From Aquabacter cavernae (lineage in GTDB: Bacteria > Pseudomonadota > Alphaproteobacteria > Rhizobiales > Xanthobacteraceae): a stretch of DNA of 64,000 nt. The translations under genes and the position numbers were made by a program. Shown one piece after another: positions 7,702 to 15,917 of this stretch. The stretch covers positions 434,001 to 498,000 of the forward strand of contig NZ_RWKV01000016.1 of NCBI RefSeq assembly GCF_003993795.1. Direction: 5' to 3'. Every line of letters begins with the position of its first letter. Within the stretch, counting starts at the first letter, position 1. The notes under the pieces are model-generated. The model did no database searches. It was not told where the DNA came from and was given only the letters and a program-made list of their open reading frames with translations.

Positions 7702-10700
7702 TCATGTGGAGCAATAGAATCTAAGGCGGGTATTCGCTCTCGCACAGGCTGTCTGCATTGCGTCCCAATGCATCAGGAATTGCCGCAAACGGTTCTCCCA
7801 CGGTGCCTGATCTAGACCGTCTGCCAGCGCTTGTCTGCGCGCCATCTTCGCACCGACAATCCAGATTTCACGATCAAAGGACGGATTGCGACACGAGGCG
7901 CGCAGCAGATCGTTCATTTGTTCGGCTGTGAGCCCGTCAGGATTCCGGAAGATGCGGCTGCGGCCATCCAGCGTAACCCTGTTTGCGTGTACGTCGGTTT
8001 GCCAACGTTCAGGCGTCCAGATAGTTGACGGCTGCCCGCGCGAGATAAAACCTAGGCTAGCCAGCGCCTGTCGACCGACATCCTGCAAGCCGCCGACATT
8101 GAACCCCTGCCCTCCCCCCTGATGTTTGCCGACCTTCGCATGAACAAGCATGATCTTTTTCCCATCGGGATCGACTCCGATGAAATCCGCAGCTTCGCGA
8201 TTGTCGTCGTCGCAGAGCCATATGGGAACCGCTTCGATTGCCTTGGTCAGATCGTCGTCCGCAATGCCGTTCGCATCACGGACTTCATCGCATGTCGCTG
8301 AAAATAGACCGAAAATGGATTGACGATACCAATCGCCTCTGTTGGCCGCGTAGTCGTTCTCGCCCTTCTCGCTCTCCACTGCGTCCAGCGTCGCCGATGC
8401 ATGGACATATTCGAGAACCGGCTTGATGCCGCCCTCCTGGACCCATTGCATTTTCGGTTCGTAGAAATTGCCCTCGGAATACACAACGCCTCGACGCTGC
8501 GTGAGAATGCGAAAAGCTTGTCCTTTGTTGAGCCGCTGCACGAGTGTCAGTGCCTGACGCCTGCCGTCCCCCTCCGGTGTGGGAGCAAGTTCATCCAGTC
8601 TGTTGCTGGCGAGCCTGTACTTGCCCGTTTCGGAAACGAACTCGACACTGCACGCCACATCCTCCTCGCCGATCCGGATCGTGAACTCGCCGGTCCCGGC
8701 ATCCACCTCGGCACAAAGATCGAAGTAGTCTATGTCCTCGTGCAGAACCCAAGCCGCCCCACCGGCCTCGTCGTCCCGCATGTCGTCAAGAGATGGGTCG
8801 AGCAAGATGGAAATCGGTTGGGCTTCCTGCTCGCTGATATCCTCAACCAAGGCGGCGTAGCGGTCGAAGACGCGGCTTCGCGCGCGATCAGCATCCTCTA
8901 GCTCGGCGGCAATTTCCTGCGTCCATGACACATACTCATCAACAGGAACATAGCGCTCTGAGGCATCGCGCAGACGCGACCGGCTGAAACCAACATAGCG
9001 CGCGGTTCCGTTCACAAAACCGGCGGCAGTTGCGGGAACCAGTGAGGGATCGAGCAAGTCGGTGAAGGCGTCGGCAAAAGATCGGGTGCGCAGCGCCATT
9101 GCCCGGATTGCATGTTGCGACATGTCGAGCGAGGAAAAGGACATGCGGGAAAGTCGGGACGGGCTGGCTTCGTCTTCGGGAAAGGCTTTCTCCATGACGG
9201 CGCGCCCGGCACGTTTGAGGCTCAGGCCATCCATATCGACTACGAGCCCTTCAGTATCGTGCATGAAGACGAACGCGCCCTTCTGAACAGCAAGAAATAT
9301 CCCGAGTTTCCACTCCGAGAAGAAGCGATCGATCAGGTAGGGGGAGTTTCGCCAAGCATAGTACGAAAAGCCCATCGAGCCATCCGGCATCCCTTCGATC
9401 GGCGTGATCTTGAAGCGGTCCTTGTCCATGATGGCTTCCTCGATCACCGTGCCAAATGCACGGATGTCGGGAAGCGGTTCGGCTGTTCTTAGCACGGCGG
9501 CGGTTCTGGGAAGTTGAATATCGCCCGCGGCCAGCGGCTGCTCGAACTCGAAACGACCGCGAAACTCACCGCTAATGTACTGGTACTCAGCCATATATTC
9601 GAGCAGGCGATCCGGCAGCGTGACCTCGTTCGTGACGATGTGCGCTGTGTTCCTTGCTGCGTAGTCCTCGTATCCCTGATACCGCTCCCACGCCGTTCGA
9701 ATACGTTCGGCGTTAGCAGGCGACGCGAGTACGAAGCCGGTCTGCCTCACTCGTCCATCGCCATTTGAGTATCTTGTGACACGTCCAATTTGCTGCACGA
9801 GCTGGCGAGCGTTTCCCATTAAATCAAATATCCCAACTGCCACGAATGTAGGATCGTCGATTCCCTCCATGAGTTTGTTCTGGTGAATCCAGAACTGCGC
9901 GTCGGCCCGTGATCGTTGGGCCGATGCGACACTTATGAACATGTCGGAGTTATACGCGGTCTTCTTTGCTCTGTCATGAATAACGACAGCCCGGGTCTCG
10001 AAGACGCGATTGATCTCGGCTTGCAGTAGCGTGAGCGTCTCGAGGTCATCACCACGCACCATGACTTTTGGCGATGCGCCGTTACGAAACCAACGCCGCG
10101 CTTGTTGAAGCCTTTCCGGCAACGCATGGTGCAGATTGGCGACAAACTGCGTTATTGCAGCTTCTCGCCCTTCAGGTTGGTGGACGTCTTGTGGTTGAAT
10201 GATCTCGGCAGGGCGGATAATGCTTCCATCGACAGCCTGCCGGTAAGGGAAGTTGAAGAGGTATCGTCCACGAACGCGGAACGATTTGTAGTCGTTCCGG
10301 TACGGAGTGGCACTCAAGAGAAGAGTCGGCAGATTAAATTCCCGAACGCCCCGTGACCACGAAATCGCGGGCTCGTAATGACCTTCATCGACAATCACGA
10401 GATCAAAAATGTCCTGAATGTGGGCCAGCAATGCGACGCAATTTGCCGATCCCTGCGATTCCGGATTGTGAGCTCTTTTCCGGATATCTCCAAGTGCCTG
10501 GTGAGTGCCTACGAGGATTGCCCGACCGCATTCCGCTTCGATCAGGTGTTGCACCATCATGTCTACGTTCTTGGGTAAAAACTGCTCGACGTATACGCTT
10601 TCCAAGGCACTACCGAACTCTTCCGCTTCGGCAGTGAAGAGCGCCGTTCCTTCGTGCTCGAAGCCCATGTGCTTCCAGAAGCGATAGCGAATGTCCGCCA

Positions 10701-11052
10701 TCAATTGCTCGGTCAGCGCTGTACGAGGAGTGAGCACGAGCACGCGGCGCACGTCCGGAAGACAGCGCGCGAGAACGGCTACGATGCCGGATTTGCCAGT
10801 GCCCGTTGGAAGCTTGAGAAGCGCGGCCTCCTTTTGCTCGGGCCGTTCGGGAATCGCCTTCTCACCATTTAAGTAGGCGAGGACGGTAGCGATGGCGGCT
10901 TGCTGGTGTTCCCACAGCCGCGGCATGCCTTCTATGCCATCCCAAAAATTGTAGCCTCGGAGATGTCGTAGCGCACGCTCGTAGGCTGCACCATCAATCA
11001 CATCCTGCCGTATTGATGTACGGTTATCTCTAATGAGTTCGCTTAAATTCAC
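7702..11052 (-). CDS. Large SF2 DEAD/DEAH-type helicase (defence-like)
   Basis: 1116-aa superfamily 2 helicase. The ATPase half carries a Q-like LWEHQQAAI, Walker A LPTGTGKSG (about residues 81-89), the VLTPRTALTEQL motif, Walker B VIVDEGH, motif III LLLSATPYR and motif VI QQIGRVTRYSNGDGRV. The remaining 600 or so residues have no domain I can name. It resembles the helicase subunits of restriction-type defence proteins, but no nuclease or methylase gene adjoins it. The start is GTG at 11052 without a strong ribosome site. GC content looks lower than in the flanking core genes, consistent with transfer. An antiviral role is an inference from context. Confidence 0.8.
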   Translation of the reverse strand: MNLSELIRDNRTSIRQDVIDGAAYERALRHLRGYNFWDGIEGMPRLWEHQQAAIATVLAYLNGEKAIPERPEQKEAALLKLPTGTGKSGIVAVLARCLPDVRRVLVLTPRTALTEQLMADIRYRFWKHMGFEHEGTALFTAEAEEFGSALESVYVEQFLPKNVDMMVQHLIEAECGRAILVGTHQALGDIRKRAHNPESQGSANCVALLAHIQDIFDLVIVDEGHYEPAISWSRGVREFNLPTLLLSATPYRNDYKSFRVRGRYLFNFPYRQAVDGSIIRPAEIIQPQDVHQPEGREAAITQFVANLHHALPERLQQARRWFRNGASPKVMVRGDDLETLTLLQAEINRVFETRAVVIHDRAKKTAYNSDMFISVASAQRSRADAQFWIHQNKLMEGIDDPTFVAVGIFDLMGNARQLVQQIGRVTRYSNGDGRVRQTGFVLASPANAERIRTAWERYQGYEDYAARNTAHIVTNEVTLPDRLLEYMAEYQYISGEFRGRFEFEQPLAAGDIQLPRTAAVLRTAEPLPDIRAFGTVIEEAIMDKDRFKITPIEGMPDGSMGFSYYAWRNSPYLIDRFFSEWKLGIFLAVQKGAFVFMHDTEGLVVDMDGLSLKRAGRAVMEKAFPEDEASPSRLSRMSFSSLDMSQHAIRAMALRTRSFADAFTDLLDPSLVPATAAGFVNGTARYVGFSRSRLRDASERYVPVDEYVSWTQEIAAELEDADRARSRVFDRYAALVEDISEQEAQPISILLDPSLDDMRDDEAGGAAWVLHEDIDYFDLCAEVDAGTGEFTIRIGEEDVACSVEFVSETGKYRLASNRLDELAPTPEGDGRRQALTLVQRLNKGQAFRILTQRRGVVYSEGNFYEPKMQWVQEGGIKPVLEYVHASATLDAVESEKGENDYAANRGDWYRQSIFGLFSATCDEVRDANGIADDDLTKAIEAVPIWLCDDDNREAADFIGVDPDGKKIMLVHAKVGKHQGGGQGFNVGGLQDVGRQALASLGFISRGQPSTIWTPERWQTDVHANRVTLDGRSRIFRNPDGLTAEQMNDLLRASCRNPSFDREIWIVGAKMARRQALADGLDQAPWENRLRQFLMHWDAMQTACARANTRLRFYCST

Positions 11053-11576
11053 GTTAATTCCATAGCTAAAGAATTAGAGTGCCACTGAACGCACGAACCG
11101 CTTCGAAGTTTGCTCCGAATAATAGAATATAATACCCCATGATAGAAGAGGAAGGGCCTTTCAGTGACCCGACCTGCACCCATCGGACATTTCGGTTCAG
11201 TCGTCGTGCATGGCGGGACAGGACCAAATGCAGTCGTCCGCTGCGTTGGTCGCTAAGGCAGGCTTTAGAGCTGAAAGTTAAGGCTAGCCCAAGTTGCGGG
11301 AACGACCGCTTTAATAGGGCGTCTTCCAGAACCCGACTGTCCGCTTCCGGCCCCGTAGCCGTCTGTCAGCAAAGCGCCGCGATTTCGGCCATAGAGGTCG
11401 GACGAGCGATTTCCTGAAAGCAGAAGTTGCGGTTACCGCTCTGGAGGTCGTGGTTGCGCCAACTGCAGACATTGGAGTCTTGCCAGTAAGCGGACATTAG
11501 GGACACTAGGCTAAAGGAGCCACTTCGACCCGTGGCGGACACAAGGCGGTCTGATCGGACATCGGGGGCGAGCGTC
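11053..11576. other. Intergenic stretch between divergent genes
   Basis: About 520 bases containing the upstream region of the helicase gene (A/T-rich tracts near 11060-11140 that could hold its promoter). No coding signal, repeat or RNA structure could be recognised in it. Confidence 0.4.
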
Positions 11577-12217
11577 GTGGACTTCATACAAATCGCGATC
11601 TCAGCGCGCTTGGCCCACGCCGACCTTATCGCGGGGGGGACCGCGATCTTGAGGCGGGCCCCAGCGACCCCGCGAGCCGCCTCATCCTCATCAAGCAGCT
11701 GCTGGTGACGTGCACCAATGTCAGCGACCTGGAGGGGATCAGCCGGGCCCTCTACCAAGCACACCCCGAGCTTGGCGACTTGATCACCGCTCACAAGCGC
11801 GGCTTCGAGTTCGCCAAGTACATCCGTAACATCACCGTGGGTCACGTGAACCCCGCGCTTTGCCATAAGGCAATCGAATGGCGGCCGGAGCTGAACGCGC
11901 TGTTGGCCGACCCCAAGGAGGGCGCGGGCGTGTTCCTCGGCTACGCGGTCCTGGAAACCGCCATCAACACATATGTCGATGGCGAACGGCATCGGATTTT
12001 CGAGAGCGACACAGATCTGGCCTATCCGCCCGACATGACGCGGTTCCTCAACTTCCTCGGTCAGACCGTCCATCTCGGGATCGCCTATTGTGAAGCTGTT
12101 GGCGCCGTGGCGGTGTCTGAAGCGAAGCTTCCCGACTTCCAGAAACACCTTCTCGATTTGGCAACGAAAGCCGCACAGACGGACTTCAAGTTCATCATGA
12201 GAAAGGGGGAAGCGTAG
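11577..12217 (+). pseudogene. Unknown protein gene broken by a frameshift in a G-run
   Basis: The frame from GTG 11577 reads VDFIQIAISARLAHADLIAGG and then goes out of frame at the seven-G run 11632-11638. Continuation in the next frame (DRDLEAGPSDPASRLILIKQ, then the ORF containing HPELGDLITAHKRGFEFAKY) runs to the stop at 12215-12217. One extra G would join both halves into a protein of about 213 aa. The intact 3' part alone could start at GTG 11705 (170 aa). I do not recognise the family. The break may be a real mutation, a sequencing error in the homopolymer or phase variation. Confidence 0.6.
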
Positions 12218-12288
12218 TAAGGGAAAGCCTTTCTCTGCGTTCGAGCCGACGTCATCTCGCTCGACCTTTCGGTACGATTCGACTCTAG

Positions 12289-12390
12289 GTGTTGAAGGAC
12301 GAGAAGCGATTCATCTTCACCGCCGCTACTCAAGCCCAGCAGGCAGCCGATTTCCTGCATGAGCGGCAGCCTGCACCTCAGGCGGCTTGA
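12289..12390 (+). pseudogene. Short remnant resembling the C-terminus of an ArdC-type antirestriction protein
   Basis: A 33-codon reading ending at 12390, KDEKRFIFTAATQAQQAADF followed by LHERQPAPQAA, resembles the last residues of ArdC-like antirestriction/zincin proteins of Rhizobiales mobile elements as I remember them. A stop codon lies immediately upstream in frame, so the rest is gone. The assignment rests on about 30 residues and is tentative. Confidence 0.4.
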
Positions 12391-12432
12391 CCCGCCTCAA
12401 GGGCGAGTTCGATATCGCCTGGCGTCTTCACG

Positions 12433-13350
12433 TTAATCGCGACCAAAACGCTTGCGGATCCAACCGAGCAAAAGGGCCATGCGAGAATCCGGAACACTGA
12501 CCGGCGGTTCGACGGGCGCGGGCTGGCCGAGGCGTTCGAGATAGCGACGAACGTCGAACATCGGATCGCCGACCGCCTTGGCTGGGTAGTGGGAGCAAGG
12601 CTTGCCGCGCCGCCGGGCTAGGCGGTCCGAGGGGCTCACCGTCCCCAGGTTGGCGTCGTAGGCAAAGTAGGCGCTGCGGGGCGGATCGGAGATCCAAGGC
12701 GTCAGCAACTGGACCACCAGGCCAACAGCAGTCGACGCGAGCAAGCCATTCGGCCAGACCACCTGCGGCCGGCTGCCGGCGACGCCATAGCGCTGCGCCT
12801 CTGCCTTCAGCCGCTCGTCGGTGACCAGTTGCAGGCACCGCAGACAAGGCTCACCCGGCATGGACAACACCACCTGCCCGCTGACCAGGCTTTGGCCAGC
12901 GCCGGGCAAGGGCGTTACGTCCATGCCCATGTCGATGTAGGGGGTCATGAAGCGACGGCAGAAGGCCTCCAGTTCGTCCTTCGAGCCGATGTGGTCGAGG
13001 CCGCCCACGATGATGTCGCAGCCCTTCAAGAGGTCGCCGACTTCCTGCCACTTGGCCTTGCGCATCACGATGCGGGCGTCCGGATTGACCGCTCGAATCA
13101 CGCGCGCCGCGATCTCGACCTTTGGCCGGTCTGCTTTGACGTCGTCCAGGGTCCCGCCGACGAGCCTGTTAAGATTGGTCAGAGTGATGATGTCGTCATC
13201 GAGCAGAACGAAGCCGCCGACCCCCAGGTGGGCCAGCTGCTGGACCACGTGGGAATTGCCGCCGCCAAGCCCCACCAGGCCGACCGTCGTCGCCGCCAAC
13301 CTGGCGTTGCTGTCCGCGCCTAGGAAACTCTGTCGATCAAGCCAGGACAT
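12433..13350 (-). CDS. ThiF/E1-like ubiquitin-activating adenylyltransferase
   Basis: 305-aa E1/ThiF/MoeB-fold enzyme. The nucleotide loop VGLVGLGGGNSHVVQQLA is at residues 23-40, the acidic end of strand 2 is LLDDDIITLTNLNRL with the Arg that contacts ATP, and VGGLDHIGSK near 116-124 holds the catalytic Asp. Cys pair CLRC (169-172) and PCSHY (252) may bind zinc or carry the thioester; I cannot tell which. It should adenylate the C-terminus of the UBL protein encoded upstream. The ATG at 13350 (MSWLDRQSFLG) gives a 14-base overlap with the JAB gene. It is the last gene of the four-gene operon. Confidence 0.88.
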   Translation of the reverse strand: MSWLDRQSFLGADSNARLAATTVGLVGLGGGNSHVVQQLAHLGVGGFVLLDDDIITLTNLNRLVGGTLDDVKADRPKVEIAARVIRAVNPDARIVMRKAKWQEVGDLLKGCDIIVGGLDHIGSKDELEAFCRRFMTPYIDMGMDVTPLPGAGQSLVSGQVVLSMPGEPCLRCLQLVTDERLKAEAQRYGVAGSRPQVVWPNGLLASTAVGLVVQLLTPWISDPPRSAYFAYDANLGTVSPSDRLARRRGKPCSHYPAKAVGDPMFDVRRYLERLGQPAPVEPPVSVPDSRMALLLGWIRKRFGRD

Positions 13351-13852
13351 GGGGCCCCCATTCGCGCTGCAGAGGTGCGTCGATGCGTTGGAATTGGTCG
13401 ATGGCGACCGGCAGGCGGTCGTTGGCGAGCCACAAGAGGCCGTGGGCCGCGTCGTTGCTGAGGACGAGCAGGCCGTGTGGCATGCGCGGCGTGGTTTCGA
13501 AAAAGCCGGGGACGAAGTCATCGGCGCTGTTCAGGTCCACTCGGCTGAAGCCCGGCTTGCCGCGGCCGCCGTGGGTGTGGACGTGCAGGAGCGCGGCCGC
13601 CGGCCTGTAGGCTGACTGCACCGCCTTGCGCATCGCCGCCGAGCCGATCTTGGCACCAACCTTATGGTCGATCTCATAGTCTTCATCGGCGACCGGCATG
13701 TAGTCGCGAACCGTCAGGAGCAGCCGGTCGCCCAAGTCGGCAGTGCCGGCGGTGAAGAAGCCCACCCGCTCGTGGGCGAAGGGATGCGGCCGGTGCAGGT
13801 CCATGCGGACATAGTCCAGCAGCCGGCCGTCGATCTTCAGGTGTACGGTCAT
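13337..13852 (-). CDS. JAB/JAMM-type metallopeptidase (deubiquitinase-like)
   Basis: 171-aa Prok-JAB protein. The JAMM zinc motif is complete: Glu28 in FAHERVGFFTAG, His92 and His94 in LLHVHTH and Asp106 in GFSRVDLNSAD, with Ser103 before it. Such enzymes cleave isopeptide bonds to ubiquitin-like modifiers or trim UBL precursors. Within this operon it is the natural candidate for processing or removing the triple-UBL protein. The ATG at 13852 overlaps the E2-like gene stop (ATGA) and the 3' end overlaps the E1-like gene. There is no signal peptide, so it acts in the cytoplasm. Confidence 0.88.
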   Translation of the reverse strand: MTVHLKIDGRLLDYVRMDLHRPHPFAHERVGFFTAGTADLGDRLLLTVRDYMPVADEDYEIDHKVGAKIGSAAMRKAVQSAYRPAAALLHVHTHGGRGKPGFSRVDLNSADDFVPGFFETTPRMPHGLLVLSNDAAHGLLWLANDRLPVAIDQFQRIDAPLQREWGPHVLA

Positions 13853-14181
13853 TGCAGAGGCCTCAGATGGGCACCCAGGATTTCGTCCCAGCCGAGGCTG
13901 GGATCTACGCCGTTCCACGACATGGCGTGCCAGGGCGCGCCGAGGATGTTGTGCGTGGTCCAGTTCTGGCCGCGGGCGGGAAAGGGCTTCGACAGGAAAA
14001 GCCGCGAGCTATAGCCGCTGTGCTGGCCGGGGCAGAGAAGGCCATCGACCGTCTCCACCCCGCCCGCATACTGGATCCGCAACTCCGGAAGATGGACGAG
14101 CGGCTGTCCGCCATCTTCGTGGAGTTCAGCCCGGCGGCAGATCCGACGCAGCTTGCGCAGTTCCGACGCTGGGTCCCTCAC
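13849..14181 (-). CDS. E2-like protein (prokaryotic E2 family E type)
   Basis: 110-aa protein matching the small prokaryotic E2-fold family found beside multi-ubiquitin, JAB and ThiF genes. The diagnostic part is GLLCPGQHSGYSSRLFLSKP, followed by NWTTHNILGAPWHAMSWNGV and a C-terminal helix WDEILGAHLRPL. There are only two cysteines, C15 and C50; C50 sits where an E2 thioester Cys would be expected and is the best candidate. It starts with GTG 14181, overlapping the UBL gene stop (GTGA). The conjugating role is inferred from fold and neighbours. Confidence 0.8.
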   Translation of the reverse strand: MRDPASELRKLRRICRRAELHEDGGQPLVHLPELRIQYAGGVETVDGLLCPGQHSGYSSRLFLSKPFPARGQNWTTHNILGAPWHAMSWNGVDPSLGWDEILGAHLRPLQ

Positions 14182-14885
14182 GACGAGTGCCCCGCCGGCG
14201 GGTGCGACGAGAACTCCAGACCTTCGCGGATCTTGATCAACTCGCCGGGCTTGAGCTCGCGGAACTCGCCGTCCTGCTCGATCAGGTCTAGCAGGTAGCC
14301 GGCAGGCGCCGAGAAAACCGCGATCAGCTGTTCGGTGGTGTAGGCACCGCGCTCCAGTTCGAACGGCGCTTCCTTGTAGTAGACCGTCACCGTCTTGGGC
14401 GGGTGGCGCAGCATCAGCCGTTCCACGCCCTTGGCGGCAACGTCCACCAAGTCGTCGTCATCGAGGACGACGTCGCCGCCCTCGCTGTCGAGCACCAGCA
14501 CTTGGCCCTCTTCGGCTTTGGCCAGGAACTTGATGTTCTTGGCGGCCAGCTTCGCCTTCGGCCACTCCATCGACAGGCCCTCCACGGTGAACCGGTGAAG
14601 GTCGTCACCGCGGATTACGAAGAACCGCTCCACTCCCTCTTCGCCCAGGTCGACGACCTCGGTGGGGCGGATTGACTCCAGTTCGCCCGAGCGCAGATGG
14701 CGCAGGATGGAGAACGCTTCGATCGGATGGGCGCCGGCGGCTTCAGTAATCTGTATGCCGACAACCTTGCGATCGTCAAAGCGCACGCGGCGAAACTTGA
14801 AGGTTTCGTCGCTGAGCTCGACCGTGAAAACGCCGGCGGCGCCTCGGTCGAGGGCGCTCTCCTCTTGGGGAATAAGCTGACTCAT
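14178..14885 (-). CDS. Triple ubiquitin-like domain protein (multi-ubiquitin family)
   Basis: 235-aa protein made of three tandem beta-grasp UBL domains. UBL1 begins FTVELSDETFKFRRVRFDDR and includes the family motif ITEAAGAHP and ELESIRPTEVVDL. UBL2 begins HRFTVEGLSMEWPKAKLA. UBL3 begins KTVTVYYKEAPFELERGAYT and ends in a flexible tail HPPAGHSS. The tail has one Gly three residues from the end, so cleavage by the JAB enzyme could expose a Gly terminus for the E1. I chose the ATG at 14885 (MSQLIPQEES) over 14939, because the longer N-terminus looks like leader. First gene of the operon; it faces the XRE regulator across 178 bases. Confidence 0.88.
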   Translation of the reverse strand: MSQLIPQEESALDRGAAGVFTVELSDETFKFRRVRFDDRKVVGIQITEAAGAHPIEAFSILRHLRSGELESIRPTEVVDLGEEGVERFFVIRGDDLHRFTVEGLSMEWPKAKLAAKNIKFLAKAEEGQVLVLDSEGGDVVLDDDDLVDVAAKGVERLMLRHPPKTVTVYYKEAPFELERGAYTTEQLIAVFSAPAGYLLDLIEQDGEFRELKPGELIKIREGLEFSSHPPAGHSS

Positions 14886-14980
14886 GGGGTGGGTACCTCG
14901 GTCTTGGTGTGAAAGGGCCGCGATGCCGACCCGCGACAATAGGGATGACAGCGACTCGCGGATGAGTCAATATCAAGCAC

Positions 14981-15001
14981 CAAACACATGCAGTATGTTT
15001 G
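14981..15001. promoter_or_regulatory. Inverted repeat in the divergent UBL/XRE promoter region
   Basis: CAAACA and TGTTTG face each other with a 9-base spacer (21 bp in total), midway between the UBL operon start (14885) and the XRE gene (15064). The size and position suit a dimeric HTH operator able to control both directions. The link to the XRE protein is inferred from proximity. Confidence 0.45.
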
Positions 15002-15028
15002 TGACAGGCACGCTTGATGTCAGCCCCA

Positions 15029-15057
15029 TTGACACCGCTTCATGAGGTTGTCATTAT
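15029..15057 (+). promoter_or_regulatory. Sigma-70-type promoter placed for a leaderless mRNA
   Basis: TTGACA at 15029-15034 and CATTAT at 15052-15057 are 17 bases apart. The ATG of the XRE gene is at 15064, where transcription would start, and there is no Shine-Dalgarno sequence. This indicates a leaderless transcript for the regulator. Confidence 0.55.
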
Positions 15058-15063
15058 GTTCCT

Positions 15064-15390
15064 ATGGACGACATGGAAATTTACCGGCAGCTTGGCCAGA
15101 AGGTCGCTCGAGTGCGCGGCAAGCTCGGCAAGACCCAGGCCGAGATCGCTGTGCAGATCGGCCTGACTCGCGCGTCGCTGGCCAATATCGAAACCGGTCG
15201 CCAGAAGGTACTGATGCATCATGTCTTTCGGCTGGCCAACGCGCTTGAATGCCCGTCCGTCCTCGATCTCATTCCAGAGACGTTCGTCTTCGCCGACGAC
15301 GAGCCGCCAGTCACAACGCACGGAAGCCAGCTCAACGACCAGCAGCACGCCGCAGTGCAGCGGTTCGTCCAGATCGCTGGAAAGCGCTAA
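15064..15390 (+). CDS. XRE-family HTH transcriptional regulator
   Basis: 108-aa regulator with an N-terminal lambda-repressor-type helix-turn-helix: LGQKVARVRGKLGKTQAEIA, then VQIGLTRASLANIETGRQKV, about residues 8-47. A short C-terminal dimerisation tail follows. It is divergent from the UBL operon and directly followed (3 bases) by an ImmA/IrrE metalloprotease gene. In phages and ICEs such pairs release repression when the protease cleaves the repressor. A role in controlling the UBL operon and its own block is inferred from this layout. Confidence 0.9.
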   Translation: MDDMEIYRQLGQKVARVRGKLGKTQAEIAVQIGLTRASLANIETGRQKVLMHHVFRLANALECPSVLDLIPETFVFADDEPPVTTHGSQLNDQQHAAVQRFVQIAGKR

Positions 15391-15392
15391 CC

Positions 15393-15905
15393 ATGGCCGA
15401 TAAGGTAAGGGCCAGAGCGGAAGCCTTGCGGCTCTTCGAGGCCAGCGCCGTCAAATCCGCGCCCGTGCCGCTCGACCGCATCGCCCGCGCGGCCGGTGCT
15501 ATCGTGCAGTACGCGCCGTTCGATGGCGAACTGTCCGGGATGGCCTTCATCAAAAATGGCCAGGCGATGATCGGCGTGAACTCCCTCCATGCGCCGACCC
15601 GCAAGCGGTTCACCTTGGCGCACGAACTTGGCCACTTGATCCTCCACCGTCATGTTCTGGAGACGGCGGGCGTCCATGTAGACAAGGGCATCCTTCGCCG
15701 CGACACCTTGGCGTCCCAAGGCACGGACGACCGGGAGATCGAAGCGAACAACTTCGCCGCAGAACTCTTGATTCCAGAACCCCTGCTCGCCGCCGCGCTC
15801 GATGGGCGAACCCTAGACCTTGAAGACGACGAGGCGGTGCAGACCCTGGCCAAGCGTTTCAACGTCAGCGCCAGCGCCCTGGTCTACCGGATCCAACGGT
15901 CTTAG
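15393..15905 (+). CDS. ImmA/IrrE-family metallo-endopeptidase
   Basis: 170-aa COG2856-type protease. The zinc motif is HELGHLILH inside RKRFTLAHELGHLILHRHVL, the third ligand is the Glu of DDREIEANNFAAELLIPEPL, and the C-terminal part is the expected small helical domain (VQTLAKRFNVSASALVYRI). Family members cleave or derepress a partner XRE repressor after a stress signal. The start at ATG 15393 (MADKVRARAEAL) is favoured over the long upstream reading, which would overlap the XRE gene in another frame. It is the second gene of the block after XRE. Confidence 0.9.
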   Translation: MADKVRARAEALRLFEASAVKSAPVPLDRIARAAGAIVQYAPFDGELSGMAFIKNGQAMIGVNSLHAPTRKRFTLAHELGHLILHRHVLETAGVHVDKGILRRDTLASQGTDDREIEANNFAAELLIPEPLLAAALDGRTLDLEDDEAVQTLAKRFNVSASALVYRIQRS

Positions 15906-15917
15906 GCGGGCGGGTCG

